DNA from: Alteromonas sp. 1_MG-2023
GTDB lineage: Bacteria; Pseudomonadota; Gammaproteobacteria; Enterobacterales; Alteromonadaceae
DNA: 64,000 nt
Direction: 5' to 3'
Assembly: GCF_030547075.1 (NCBI RefSeq)
Contig: NZ_JAUOQH010000004.1
Coordinates: 186,001-250,000 of the forward strand
Each line of letters opens with the position of its first letter. Position 1 is the first letter of the stretch. Position numbers and translations under genes: made by a program. Shown in pieces: positions 43,323 to 52,819 of the stretch. The notes under the pieces were generated by a model. The model was given only the letters and a program-made list of their open reading frames with translations. It did not search any database and was not told the DNA's origin.

Positions 43323-43991
43323 ATGCTTACATTACATCATTTGAATAACTCCCGCTCACAACGTATTTTATGGTTATTGGAGGAGCTTGGAGTAGACTAT
43401 AATATTGAACACTATCAGCGAGATAGCAAAACTAATCTTGCGCCAGATGCACTAAGAGCAGTGCACCCATTAGGTCGTTCGCCTGTGCTTACCACGCCCG
43501 AGGGTGCTATTGCTGAATCGGGTGCCATTGTTGAGTACTTGGTTCGTCAGTATGGACAAACTACGTTTTCTTCGCCTGAAAGTGGCGAAAACCTGCAGCA
43601 ATATTTATTTTGGTTACACTTTGCCGAGGGCTCGTTAATGCCGCCGCTAGTGGCTAGGCTGGTACTTGAAAAAGCCCGTCAAAAAGGGTCTAAGCCTTTC
43701 TTTATCAAGCCCATCACGAATAAGCTAATTGATGGTATTTTGAATGCCTATTATGGGCCTAACTTAGCCCAGAGTTTGCGCTATGTAGAATCATACTTAG
43801 CCCACCATGCTTGGTTTGCCGGTGAACAACCGACAGGGGCCGATGTTCAGATGATATTCCCGTTAGAGTCGTTAGTGGCAAGCGGTAATGCGAAAGATTT
43901 TCCTGCTATTCGCGAATACGTTAAGCGGGTTCACGCAAGGCCTGCCTATAAAAAGGCGCTTGAGAAAGGTGGCGAATACGCTTACGCCTAG
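43323..43991 (+). CDS. Glutathione S-transferase family protein
   Basis: The 222-residue protein has an N-terminal thioredoxin-like GST domain (LHHLNNSRSQRILWLLEELG; ESGAIVEYLV with the Glu-Ser pair that binds the gamma-glutamyl group) and an all-helical C-terminal domain including WFAGEQPTGADVQMIFPLE. NNSRS at residues 8-12 gives the likely Ser/Asn contact to the glutathione thiol. The substrate is unknown. It stands alone, convergent with recQ, and a short direct repeat lies in the 55-base gap between them. Confidence 0.9.
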   Translation: MLTLHHLNNSRSQRILWLLEELGVDYNIEHYQRDSKTNLAPDALRAVHPLGRSPVLTTPEGAIAESGAIVEYLVRQYGQTTFSSPESGENLQQYLFWLHFAEGSLMPPLVARLVLEKARQKGSKPFFIKPITNKLIDGILNAYYGPNLAQSLRYVESYLAHHAWFAGEQPTGADVQMIFPLESLVASGNAKDFPAIREYVKRVHARPAYKKALEKGGEYAYA

Positions 43992-44042
43992 GCGTCGCGG
44001 CCTAGGTTAGCAATACGACTTAGCCTAGCGTCGCGACTTAGG
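43987..44042. repeat. Imperfect direct repeat between the GST gene and recQ
   Basis: CCTAGGCGTCGCG (from 43987) and CCTAGCGTCGCG (from 44024) open two copies of about 20 bases that end in CTAGG and TTAGG. CGACTTAG also occurs twice in this stretch. The first copy covers the end of the GST stop region. It may give a weak stem for transcription stop of both genes. Confidence 0.5.
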
Positions 44043-44046
44043 GCTT

Positions 44047-45885
44047 TTAATGTTCACGATTTATGTAGTCATCAATAAGCTGCATAAAGGCATCGCCATA
44101 GCGAGATAGTTTGGTTTGCCCTACGCCGCTTACATCCAACATAGTATTGCGGGTAGTCGGTAGCTTAGCGGCCATATCTACTAGCGTGGCATCACTAAAC
44201 ACAACGTACGGCGGCACTTCGTTTTCTTCTGCTAGCACTTTACGTAAGTGCTTTAAGCGCATAAATAAGGTGCGGTCGTAGTTAGCAGGTGCTTGCTTCG
44301 CTTTTTTGTCTGGCTTGAATTCTAGTCTAGGCACTGCCAACTGCACCGGCACTTCGCCTTTAAGTACAGGCCGAGCGGCTTCTGTTAACCGAAGCGCTGC
44401 ATGCGCAGTAATATCAACCCGTATCAACCCCTTATGAATAAGCTGGTTAATCATGTTGTTCCAGTAACTATCAGATTTGTCTTTGCCAATGCCATACGTT
44501 GAAAGCTGGTGGTGCCCTGCTTCTTGCAAGCGCTTTAGTTGTTTGCCGCGCAATACATCAATAAGATATTGGGTAGAGGCTTGCTGCGAAAGCCTAAGAA
44601 TACAAGAAAGCACTTTTTGGCTAATGACCAAGCCATCAATCATGGTGGGTGGGTCTAGGCAAATATCACAGTTACCACAGGCACTATCGCTAAACTGAGA
44701 AAAATAGTTAAGCAACACTTGTCGGCGGCAGGTTTGCGCTTCAGAAAATGCTTCCATAGCCGCAAATTTTTGAAGTTCGATGGCATTTCTATCGGCTTGC
44801 TCACCTTGTTCTATCCACTGACGTACCCGAGCCGCGTCTTTTTCGTCGAACAGCAACATGGCTTCAGATTCAAGTCCATCACGACCTGCGCGCCCTGTTT
44901 CTTGATAGTAACTTTCAACACTTCGTGGCACATCATGATGTACAACGTAACGCACGTTCGACTTGTTAATACCCATACCGAAGGCAACGGTGGCCACCAC
45001 AATATCAATTTTGTCGTTCAAAAACTGGCGCTGAACGAGTTCTCGCTCATCGGCATCCATACCCGCATGATAGGCCGCACAGCGAAAACCTTGTTTGAAT
45101 AGTTTGGCGTGCAAGTCGTCTACTTTGGCGCGGCTATTACAATAAATAATCCCGCTGCCTTCTTGTTGCTTAACGTAGTCAACGACTTGTTCGAAGGCTT
45201 TATATTTTGCCATCACCCGATAACGAATATTGGGTCTATCGAAACTGCCTTTATAAACCAATGGTTCATTAAGTTGCAGTTGGGCGAGAATATCACTTTG
45301 GGTAGCGATATCGGCTGTGGCGGTTAAGCCAATCACCGGAATGTCAGGAAAGCGCGATTTAATCTGGCCGAGTGCACGGTAGTCATGCCTGAAATCGTGG
45401 CCCCAATGTGACACGCAGTGCGCTTCATCGATGGCGAATAACGCCACTTCAGTGGTGCGAAGGGTTTGCTGAAAGCCAAATTGAAGTAAGCGCTCAGGGG
45501 AGACATACAATAAATCTAACTGATTAGACACCAGTTGCTCTGAAATACTGGCTTGGTCTTCCTGACTGAGTGTTGAGTTCAGGTACGCAGCTTTCACCCC
45601 TAACGCTTTTAACTGTTCGACTTGATCTTGCATTAACGAGATAAGCGGCGACACTACAATACCGGTACCCGGGCGAATAAGGGCCGGAATTTGGTAGCAC
45701 ATAGACTTACCGCCACCGGTAGGTAGCAGTACAAGTGAATCTCCACCCTTGCATACATGGTGGATAACGTCTCCTTGTCCGTCGCGAAAATCATCATACC
45801 CGAACACATTTTTTAAAACGTTTTCAGGGGTTAGTGCATCGGAAATGGGAGAACTAATAGTGGTGTCGGCAATTACAGAAGTCAT
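44047..45885 (-). CDS. recQ: ATP-dependent DNA helicase RecQ
   Basis: RecQ is a 3'-5' helicase acting in the RecF repair pathway. The 612 residues carry Walker A LLPTGGGKS, the DEAH box IDEAHCVSHWGHDFRHDY, motif VI QETGRAGRDG, a zinc site in the RQC region (CRRQVLLNYFSQ...CGNCDIC), a winged helix and a C-terminal HRDC domain (TLFMRLKHLRKVLAEEN...). Length matches E. coli (609). I favour ATG 45885; a GTG 45912 frame adds nine residues and has only a weak ribosome site. Confidence 0.95.
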   Translation of the reverse strand: MTSVIADTTISSPISDALTPENVLKNVFGYDDFRDGQGDVIHHVCKGGDSLVLLPTGGGKSMCYQIPALIRPGTGIVVSPLISLMQDQVEQLKALGVKAAYLNSTLSQEDQASISEQLVSNQLDLLYVSPERLLQFGFQQTLRTTEVALFAIDEAHCVSHWGHDFRHDYRALGQIKSRFPDIPVIGLTATADIATQSDILAQLQLNEPLVYKGSFDRPNIRYRVMAKYKAFEQVVDYVKQQEGSGIIYCNSRAKVDDLHAKLFKQGFRCAAYHAGMDADERELVQRQFLNDKIDIVVATVAFGMGINKSNVRYVVHHDVPRSVESYYQETGRAGRDGLESEAMLLFDEKDAARVRQWIEQGEQADRNAIELQKFAAMEAFSEAQTCRRQVLLNYFSQFSDSACGNCDICLDPPTMIDGLVISQKVLSCILRLSQQASTQYLIDVLRGKQLKRLQEAGHHQLSTYGIGKDKSDSYWNNMINQLIHKGLIRVDITAHAALRLTEAARPVLKGEVPVQLAVPRLEFKPDKKAKQAPANYDRTLFMRLKHLRKVLAEENEVPPYVVFSDATLVDMAAKLPTTRNTMLDVSGVGQTKLSRYGDAFMQLIDDYINREH

Positions 45886-46047
45886 GGCGGGGGATTTTAC
45901 GCGTTTTTCCACTATTCTTCACGAAACAAACGCAAAAACTGGACTAAAATTCAGAAGTCATATGAAAAGGTATAACAAATTAAAACAGTGCGGCAATTTA
46001 AATTAGGCTAACGTCGAAGTAATGCTACTCATTATTAAGGATGCATA

Positions 46048-46551
46048 ATGCGCACTTCAGATAACAATAATATGCTTAGTCGCAACGACATGATTGCACA
46101 TGTCATTAGTTTATTTCGTGATACTATGCCGTTTATCAAGTTGTTGGAGTTAGAGTTTGTTCGCCCTGACAGTAAAAAAGATGATGACAAAGAAGGTGAC
46201 ATCGAACTTCACGTGTCTTGGCGTGAAGCGTTAACTGGAAATCCACTGCAAAAAATTCTTCATGGCGGCGTAACAGCTACCATGTTAGATACCATAGGCG
46301 GCTTAGTCGCTATTATCGAAACGATTAAGCGTACGTCCGATGCCGACCTAGCAAGCTTGCAAACCCGTTTACCGAAATTTGGTACCGTAGATATGCGCGT
46401 CGACTATTTACGGCCCGGCCGTGGGGGAAAATTCATCGCTACGGCAAAGGTTATTCGTGGTGGGGCTAGGCTAGCGGTTTGTAGGATGGAGCTGCACAAT
46501 GAAAAAGGCGATCATATTGCCTTTGGCACGGGTACCTATATGTTTGGGTAG
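46048..46551 (+). CDS. PaaI-family hotdog thioesterase
   Basis: The 167-residue protein has the PaaI/4HBT hotdog fold with the signature LHGGVTATMLDTIGGL, where the HGG loop and the downstream Asp shape the thioester site. It probably hydrolyses an acyl-CoA; the acyl group is unknown. AAGGATGCATA precedes the ATG. mgtE begins 30 bases downstream with its own strong ribosome site, so the two may share a transcript. Confidence 0.87.
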   Translation: MRTSDNNNMLSRNDMIAHVISLFRDTMPFIKLLELEFVRPDSKKDDDKEGDIELHVSWREALTGNPLQKILHGGVTATMLDTIGGLVAIIETIKRTSDADLASLQTRLPKFGTVDMRVDYLRPGRGGKFIATAKVIRGGARLAVCRMELHNEKGDHIAFGTGTYMFG

Positions 46552-46581
46552 CCGATAGAAAACGTATTTTGGAGGTAGCGA

Positions 46582-47919
46582 GTGGCGGAGCCATTACCCG
46601 ATCTTATCGAAGAGTTTGTAACAGATGGTATGGGTGACGACCCAGCATCTATTCTTACCGCATTAAGTGGACAGGATACTGTCTACATTGCCTCCTTATT
46701 AGAGTCGTTGCCCTTAGAGCGACGACTTATCGTTTGGGAAGGTATACCACGAGACCGCAAACTTAGCGTGCTAGTGGAAATGCGTAGCGACCCCCGTGAA
46801 ATACTCATCGATGCCACGCCTCACAACGAGTGGGCGTCTATTTTTGCCGATATTGACGCCGAAGACTTACTGGAACTTCTTGATTCATTACCCACACGGT
46901 TAGTTGATGTTGCCTATGAGGCACTAGACAGCCAAGAGCGTAAATACTTCCGCGAAGCGACTCAATTCCCCGATGAACAAGTGGGGCACTGGGTCAGCCA
47001 TGAACTGCTGGTGCTACCAGCAAATGCCAAAGTTAAAGAAGGCTTACGCCTTTTGCGACGAGACATTCCTCAGCACTGCGATAGTATTTACTTGGTGAAC
47101 CGTTCTGGTCAATTTACGGCACTGGTGAAAATTCATCGTCTTTTTTCAGCGCAAGAACATAGCTCACTGATTAGCATGGCTGAAGAAAATGTCACTATGC
47201 TAGTAGGCACAGATGAGTCTACCGCGGCATCCTTACAAGTGCAGCGCTCAGGGTTATCATCTTTGCCTGTGGTGGATGAATCTAACAAACTGATTGGCCG
47301 TTTAGATATAGCTTCGGCCAGTGAGTTAATGAACGAGTTTTACGAGCGCCAAGTGATGGCCTCGGCAGGTATGGATGAAGACGAAGATTTATTCTCACCT
47401 GTGGCAAAAAGTGCGAGAAACCGGGCATTATGGCTAGGTATAAACTTGCTTACCGCCTTTTTGGCATCTTGGTTTATTGGATTGTTTGAAGCCACCTTGC
47501 AGCAGGTGGTTGCCCTTGCGGTGCTTATGCCAGTGGTCGCCAGTATGGGCGGTATAGCAGGCAGCCAAACCCTAACCCTAATAGTGCGGGGGCTTGCGCT
47601 AGGTCAGGTAACCCCAGCCAACTTACGTGCGCTTATGATGAAAGAGCTAAAAGTCGGGGGGCTAAATGGCGTGATATGGGCGTTAGTAATAGGCATAGTG
47701 GCCTATTTTTGGTTTGCCGATGCGCTACTAGGTATGGTGATTTGTCTCGCTATTCTGTTTAACATTGTAGCAGCAGCCTTAGCTGGCGTGTTTGTGCCCT
47801 TTATTTTAGACAGACTAAAGATAGATCCGGCGCTATCAGGCTCGGTTATTCTTACCACGGTGACCGACATTGTAGGCTTTGTTGCCTTCTTAGGCTTAGG
47901 TACGCTGTTTTTGTTATAG
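46582..47919 (+). CDS. mgtE: Magnesium channel/transporter MgtE
   Basis: MgtE is a dimeric inner-membrane Mg(II) channel gated by its cytoplasmic domains. The 445 residues show the acidic N domain of helical repeats (about 1-125), a CBS pair (about 130-250; SSLPVVDESNKLIGRLD is the second CBS), a linker and five membrane segments. The pore region has MPVVASMGGIAGSQTLTL, the family motif. The start is GTG 46582 with GGAGGT upstream. Together with zntB this is the second divalent-metal transporter gene in the window. Confidence 0.94.
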   Translation: MAEPLPDLIEEFVTDGMGDDPASILTALSGQDTVYIASLLESLPLERRLIVWEGIPRDRKLSVLVEMRSDPREILIDATPHNEWASIFADIDAEDLLELLDSLPTRLVDVAYEALDSQERKYFREATQFPDEQVGHWVSHELLVLPANAKVKEGLRLLRRDIPQHCDSIYLVNRSGQFTALVKIHRLFSAQEHSSLISMAEENVTMLVGTDESTAASLQVQRSGLSSLPVVDESNKLIGRLDIASASELMNEFYERQVMASAGMDEDEDLFSPVAKSARNRALWLGINLLTAFLASWFIGLFEATLQQVVALAVLMPVVASMGGIAGSQTLTLIVRGLALGQVTPANLRALMMKELKVGGLNGVIWALVIGIVAYFWFADALLGMVICLAILFNIVAAALAGVFVPFILDRLKIDPALSGSVILTTVTDIVGFVAFLGLGTLFLL

Positions 47920-48045
47920 CTGGAAATATAGTTTCACACAGCTTTATCGAAAAATACCCCATGCTGGGCGTTATAGGCTTGTTATCTAAAGCAAGGTAAT
48001 AAACACTATGCGCCCTGTTTCAAACCTCTAAAGTGATTGTTAACC

Positions 48046-48996
48046 ATGCGCGCCCAGCAAGCCAGTGCCGCCCAAGTCGGAATAATGTGTGCCATTGCGG
48101 CTTACACCATGTGGGGCATTGCGCCTATTTACTTTAAGCAGCTTACTGTATTGCCGGCGGCAGAGATTCTGATGCACCGGGTAATTTGGTCTGTTTTAGT
48201 GCTGGTGGGGTTAATTGCAGCGTTAAATCAGTGGCCTAAAGTTACCGCAGCGTTTCGTAATAAAAAAGTGATGCAGGTGCTATTTGTCGCCGGTATTTTA
48301 CTTGGAGCAAACTGGCTACTGTTTATTTGGGCGGTGAATAACGATCACTTACTTGATGCCAGTTTAGGTTATTACATTAACCCTCTCATTAATGTGTTTC
48401 TGGGGCGACTTTTTCTCGGTGAGAGGCTAAGGGCGTTTCAACAAGTTGCCGTGGTATTAGCTATTGTAGGCGTGGCTATTCTTATTTTTTCGTACGGTCA
48501 TGTGCCTTGGATAGCGCTAGTTCTGGCTGGAAGTTTTAGTATTTATGGTTTGTTGCGCAAGCAGGTGGCGGTAGATTCTTTGCCGGGACTGTTTATAGAA
48601 ACCTTAATGTTATCGCCATTGGCCGTGGGCTATTGGCTACTATTTGGTTCACAGTACAGTAACTTGTTTGATAACGACACTCACTTAAACCTGCTTATTT
48701 TAGCCGCAGGCATTATCACTACTGCGCCTCTGTTGTGTTTTACTGCCGCGGCTCGGCGCATCATGTATTCAACCTTAGGCTTCTTTCAATACATAGGCCC
48801 TACACTCATGTTCATGTTGGCTGTGTACTTGTACGATGAACCGTTAGACGATGCCAGATTAGTCACCTTTGGTTTTGTATGGTTAGCACTTGCAGTATTT
48901 AGCGTCGACTCTTTTATTGCCTACAAAAAGCAGCGAAAAGCCTTAAGGGCATCGGTGCAGGCAGCTAAGGCAACCAGTGAAACTCAAACTTCTTGA
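48046..48996 (+). CDS. rarD: EamA/RarD family transporter
   Basis: The 316-residue inner-membrane protein has ten predicted membrane segments in two EamA repeats. The N-terminus (GIMCAIAAYTMWGIAPIYFKQL) and the VIWSVLVLVGL, DHLLDASLGYYINPLINVFLG and RRIMYSTLGFFQYIGPTLMF segments match RarD. It may export a metabolite; the substrate is unknown. ATG 48046 was preferred over the TTG three codons upstream. The 3' end overlaps the convergent response-regulator gene by 13 bases inside a perfect palindrome. Confidence 0.92.
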   Translation: MRAQQASAAQVGIMCAIAAYTMWGIAPIYFKQLTVLPAAEILMHRVIWSVLVLVGLIAALNQWPKVTAAFRNKKVMQVLFVAGILLGANWLLFIWAVNNDHLLDASLGYYINPLINVFLGRLFLGERLRAFQQVAVVLAIVGVAILIFSYGHVPWIALVLAGSFSIYGLLRKQVAVDSLPGLFIETLMLSPLAVGYWLLFGSQYSNLFDNDTHLNLLILAAGIITTAPLLCFTAAARRIMYSTLGFFQYIGPTLMFMLAVYLYDEPLDDARLVTFGFVWLALAVFSVDSFIAYKKQRKALRASVQAAKATSETQTS

Positions 48997-49005
48997 GTTT
49001 CACTG
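48975..49005. terminator. Palindromic overlap of rarD and the regulator gene, likely bidirectional terminator
   Basis: CAGTGAAACTCAA (48975-48987) and TTGAGTTTCACTG (48993-49005) are perfect 13-base arms around ACTTC. The rarD stop lies in the right arm and the opposing gene's stop in the left arm. Both frames read Ser-Glu-Thr-Gln from their own arm. No T run follows, so termination strength is uncertain. Confidence 0.6.
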
Positions 49006-50240
49006 CTAAGGTAAACTTGATTGCGCCCAGCATGTTTCGCTTTGTACAAAAGCTTATCTGCTGTGCTCAACAAAGTTTCTATATTTTGCGTGGGCGTATC
49101 ACACAGGCCGATACTACAAGTTACTGACACGCTTTCTTCGCCTAACTGAATCGGTGTTTTCTGTAGCGCTATTCTGAACCTGTTTAACCGTTCTTTGGCG
49201 TTAATAATATCGATTTTCGGTAAATATACACAAAACTCTTCTCCGCCAAATCGTGCCACTAAGGTATCGCTAAAGTGTACCTGTAATAGATTTGCTACCG
49301 TTTTAAGTACTAGGTCGCCCGCATCATGCCCATAGGTATCATTAATACGTTTAAAATGATCCAGGTCAATCAGTGCTAACGAATGTTGTTCAGGTAGCTT
49401 TTTATATTGTACGGTTACCGTATAAAAGAAATGGCGACGATTGGGTAGCCCCGTTAAATAGTCAGAATTGGCCGCCCTGCGAATAGCTTCCACACTTTCA
49501 ATATATTCAATATTTTGCATTACCCGGCACAAGAACTCTTCATGACAGTAGGGTAAGTGCAAAAAGTCGTTCGCGCCGCTTTTTATAAAATGCGCCGACA
49601 TAAGCGGGCGTTGATCGCTGGCTAATCCAATAATAGCTAACTGCTCTTTTGAAAAGGCTTTACGCAGGCCAGATATAAACTGCGTGCCCGTCATATCAGG
49701 AAGGGCGTTGTCGGTAATAACCAATCTGATATGTGAATGCTCGGCAAGCATATTCATGGCTTCACTTGCGGTGGGGCAGTCATAAACCACAAAGTTATGC
49801 CGATAAAGCAGTGTTAGCATTTTTTTTCTAGAAGCACGGTGAGTGCTTACTACCACCACACCTGTAGATTTGTTTTTCTCTAATCGAAACAGCAAGCGGC
49901 TTAAATAATCATAATTTTGCGCGTTTTCTTTTGGGATGTAGTCAACCACATCCTTTTCTAATACTTTATCGCGGGTTTTCGCTTCTAAACTGTCGGTGGT
50001 GACTATGGTTGGGATAAAGGCATCAATGGCGAAATCGATAGCTTCGCCATTCGGCGCGTCAGGTAAGTTATGAGCAACAATGGCGCATAAGAAACTTTCG
50101 GGCATCATAAGCGCAAAACGGGCGCTCGCTTCGGTAAGCGAGTGAGCACCTACAGGGGTTAGCCCCGCTTTTCTTACAAGTTTTGATACAACGTCTAAAT
50201 TTTTATCGCTGTTTTCTATTACCAGCACGTTTTGCGGCAT
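48984..50240 (-). CDS. Response regulator with two REC domains and GGDEF output
   Basis: This soluble regulator of 418 residues makes c-di-GMP. REC1 (about 1-118) looks degenerate: the acidic pocket is ENSD and the phosphoacceptor position has His57 in place of Asp. REC2 (about 126-245) keeps a candidate phosphoacceptor Asp177 (VITDNALPDMTG) but lacks the N-terminal acidic pair (STH instead of DD). GGEEF (332-336) is intact; no RxxD inhibitory site is seen. The domain layout resembles PleD, but phosphorylation control may be altered. No kinase gene is adjacent. Confidence 0.9.
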   Translation of the reverse strand: MPQNVLVIENSDKNLDVVSKLVRKAGLTPVGAHSLTEASARFALMMPESFLCAIVAHNLPDAPNGEAIDFAIDAFIPTIVTTDSLEAKTRDKVLEKDVVDYIPKENAQNYDYLSRLLFRLEKNKSTGVVVVSTHRASRKKMLTLLYRHNFVVYDCPTASEAMNMLAEHSHIRLVITDNALPDMTGTQFISGLRKAFSKEQLAIIGLASDQRPLMSAHFIKSGANDFLHLPYCHEEFLCRVMQNIEYIESVEAIRRAANSDYLTGLPNRRHFFYTVTVQYKKLPEQHSLALIDLDHFKRINDTYGHDAGDLVLKTVANLLQVHFSDTLVARFGGEEFCVYLPKIDIINAKERLNRFRIALQKTPIQLGEESVSVTCSIGLCDTPTQNIETLLSTADKLLYKAKHAGRNQVYLSSETQEV

Positions 50241-50276
50241 ATTTCTCTACTTGGGTTCAGGCTTCTTGCCAGATGA

Positions 50277-52448
50277 CTATGCTTTTTCCAATTTAGCATA
50301 GGCGAGAACGAGCCATTTTGTACCAAATTCGTCAAAATTAACTTGTACCCTAGCGTGTTCACCACTGCCTTCGTAGTTTAATACTATCCCTTCACCAAAT
50401 TTACGGTGAGCGACTTTTTGGCCCAATTGAAAGCCGGTTTCCTCAAAAGAGGCGTGTGATGTTGCTTGGCTGAATCGGTTATGTATCGGTCGAGAAATAG
50501 TAGACTTGAGCCTTACTTCTTCAACACAATCGGCGGGAATTTCACGAATAAAGCGAGATGCTGTGTGATATTTATCTTGCCCGTACAACCGGCGGCTTTC
50601 CGCATAAGTAATATACAGCTTCTGCATGGCGCGGGTCATGCCCACGTAACACAAGCGGCGTTCTTCTTCCATTCTGCCAGGTTCATCGTTGGTCATCTGG
50701 CTTGGAAACATGCCTTCTTCAACACCAGCCATAAACACCATTGGGAACTCTAGCCCTTTAGCAGTGTGAATAGTCATCATCTGCACTGCATCTTGGTCGG
50801 TACCCGCTTGGGTTTCACCCGCTTCTAACGAAGCATGAGCTAAAAAGGCTGAAAGCGGTGTCATTTCTTCTGCTTCATCCGGTACCATAAACTGCTTACA
50901 CGCGGTAACCAATTCTTCTAAGTTTTCTAAGCGCGCTTGGGCTTTTTCGCCACGTTCGGCTTGATACATGGCGTATAAACCTGACTGCCTAATGGCCACA
51001 TCGGCGTGTTTCTCTAAGGGCTCGTCTACGGTAGCTTGTTCAAGCTCGGTAACTAACAGCACGAAACTTTGAAGGGCGTTAAGTGCACGGCCTTTTAGTG
51101 CGTTTTCGTTAATGAGAAGTTGGCTAGCCTGCCACATAGAGCAATTATGTGTTCTGGCGGCTTCTCGTACTTGTGACAGGGTTTTTTCACCCATGCCGCG
51201 AGTAGGTGTGTTCACCACACGCTCAAAGGCGGCATCGTCATGAGGGTGATTCATCATGCGAAGGTAGCCAAGCGCATCTTTAATTTCTTGGCGTTCGAAG
51301 AATCGAAGGCCACCATAAATGCGGTACGGAGTACCTTGATGCAGTAAGGCTTCTTCTAATACCCGCGACTGGGCGTTATTGCGATATAAAATCGCGGTGT
51401 CTTTTAGCGCATTGCCTTGGTTCAGCCAGTCTTTAATTTTCGACACAATAAAACGGGCTTCGTCTAATTCGTTAAACCCAGCATAAACAGAAATTGGCTC
51501 GCCATCGTTGCCGTCTGTCCAAAGCTCTTTGCCTAATCGGCCAGTGTTGTTATCAATAACCGTATTCGCGGCTTTCAAGATAGTGCCGGTAGAGCGGTAG
51601 TTTTGCTCTAATCGAATGGTGGTGGGGTTGTTGAAGTCTTTCAGGAAATGCTGAATATTATCAACATTTGCACCACGCCAGCCGTAAATAGATTGGTCGT
51701 CATCGCCCACAATCATAATGTTGTTTTGATTGCCGCTACACAGCATGCGTAGCCACGCGTATTGAATGTTGTTGGTATCTTGGAATTCGTCCACTAATAC
51801 CGCGCGGAAACGGCGCTGGTAGTTAGCTAATACTTCTGGGTTTTTAGCCCAAAGTTCATGTGCACGTAACAGCAACTCAGCGAAATCCACAAGCCCTGAG
51901 CGGTCGCACGCGTCTTGATACGCGGCGTAAATTTCACGCATTTTTTGTTGGGTTTGATCGTTGTGGGTTTCAATATGTTGAGGACGTAGGCCTTCGTCTT
52001 TATTACCGTTGATATACCACTGAATTTGACGGGGCACCCAGTGCTTTTCGTCTAAATTCATGGCTTTTAAAATACGTTTGATTAAACGGTATTGGTCGTC
52101 TGAATCAAGAATTTGGAAATTTTCAGGCAAATTAGCTTCTGCATGGTGGGCGCGAAGCAGTCTGTGGGCTAGACCATGGAAAGTACCAATCCACATGCTA
52201 TTAAGGCCACGGCCCATCAACGATTCTATTCGGCCACGCATTTCTTTCGCGGCCTTGTTCGTAAAGGTTACGGCCAAAATGGAAAAAGGGGCAATATTTT
52301 CCACTTCCATTAACCATGCTATGCGATGTACTAACACCCGAGTTTTACCGCTTCCTGCGCCAGCTAATATGAGGGCGTTAGAAAGAGGGGCTGCTACCGC
52401 TTCACGTTGTTTGTCGTTAAGCTCGTCAAGCAGTCGGGATACATCCAT
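50277..52448 (-). CDS. uvrD: DNA helicase II UvrD
   Basis: UvrD is a superfamily 1 3'-5' helicase of nucleotide excision and mismatch repair. The 723 residues match E. coli (720). Motifs seen are Walker A LAGAGSGKT (about 29-37), TFTNKAAKEM, Walker B VDEFQDTN, GDDDQSIYGWRGA, EQNYRSTG, MTIHTAKGLEFPMVFMAG and EERRLCYVGMTRA. A Tudor-like tail (KVAHRKFGEGIVLNYEGSGEHARVQVNF) closes it. It lies near the dapF-xerC-yigB genes, as in enterobacteria, but cysE and a gap now separate them. Confidence 0.97.
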   Translation of the reverse strand: MDVSRLLDELNDKQREAVAAPLSNALILAGAGSGKTRVLVHRIAWLMEVENIAPFSILAVTFTNKAAKEMRGRIESLMGRGLNSMWIGTFHGLAHRLLRAHHAEANLPENFQILDSDDQYRLIKRILKAMNLDEKHWVPRQIQWYINGNKDEGLRPQHIETHNDQTQQKMREIYAAYQDACDRSGLVDFAELLLRAHELWAKNPEVLANYQRRFRAVLVDEFQDTNNIQYAWLRMLCSGNQNNIMIVGDDDQSIYGWRGANVDNIQHFLKDFNNPTTIRLEQNYRSTGTILKAANTVIDNNTGRLGKELWTDGNDGEPISVYAGFNELDEARFIVSKIKDWLNQGNALKDTAILYRNNAQSRVLEEALLHQGTPYRIYGGLRFFERQEIKDALGYLRMMNHPHDDAAFERVVNTPTRGMGEKTLSQVREAARTHNCSMWQASQLLINENALKGRALNALQSFVLLVTELEQATVDEPLEKHADVAIRQSGLYAMYQAERGEKAQARLENLEELVTACKQFMVPDEAEEMTPLSAFLAHASLEAGETQAGTDQDAVQMMTIHTAKGLEFPMVFMAGVEEGMFPSQMTNDEPGRMEEERRLCYVGMTRAMQKLYITYAESRRLYGQDKYHTASRFIREIPADCVEEVRLKSTISRPIHNRFSQATSHASFEETGFQLGQKVAHRKFGEGIVLNYEGSGEHARVQVNFDEFGTKWLVLAYAKLEKA

Positions 52449-52819
52449 AATATGGTCAACCTAATTTGTCTAGTTTCAATGCTGCAACATTATGCCAGCT
52501 GACTGTGAATTTATACAGGCCTGTTTAATGATGTTATCGAGTTGTCCTTGTTAATACTCTGACCCGTGTTTAGCTTTCTAGGTATGAGCGTGGTCCCGCA
52601 GTTAGATTTTTTAAAGATGATTCGAGCCGCAATGAAGGGGTGGTTATCGATAAATTGAACAATTTTCACGCTTGAAACCTAGTCTGAAGGTGTTGTTTTT
52701 ATTATGCCTCATGTACACTTCGAGCCCTTGAGATGCTTTTTACAATCTAGGCCTTGTGCAATCTTGTGCCTACCCGCATTTAAGCGGGGTCTAAATTTTA
52801 TTTTTACAGGAACTGCCTC
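52449..52819. other. Intergenic region between divergent uvrD and cysE
   Basis: This 371-base gap must hold both promoters. A short CCCGC/GCGGG hairpin (52773-52788) followed by an AT-rich stretch with a T run lies 32 bases before the cysE start, in the position of a leader attenuator, though the stem is only 5 bases. No cysteine-rich leader peptide and no gene was seen. Confidence 0.55.
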
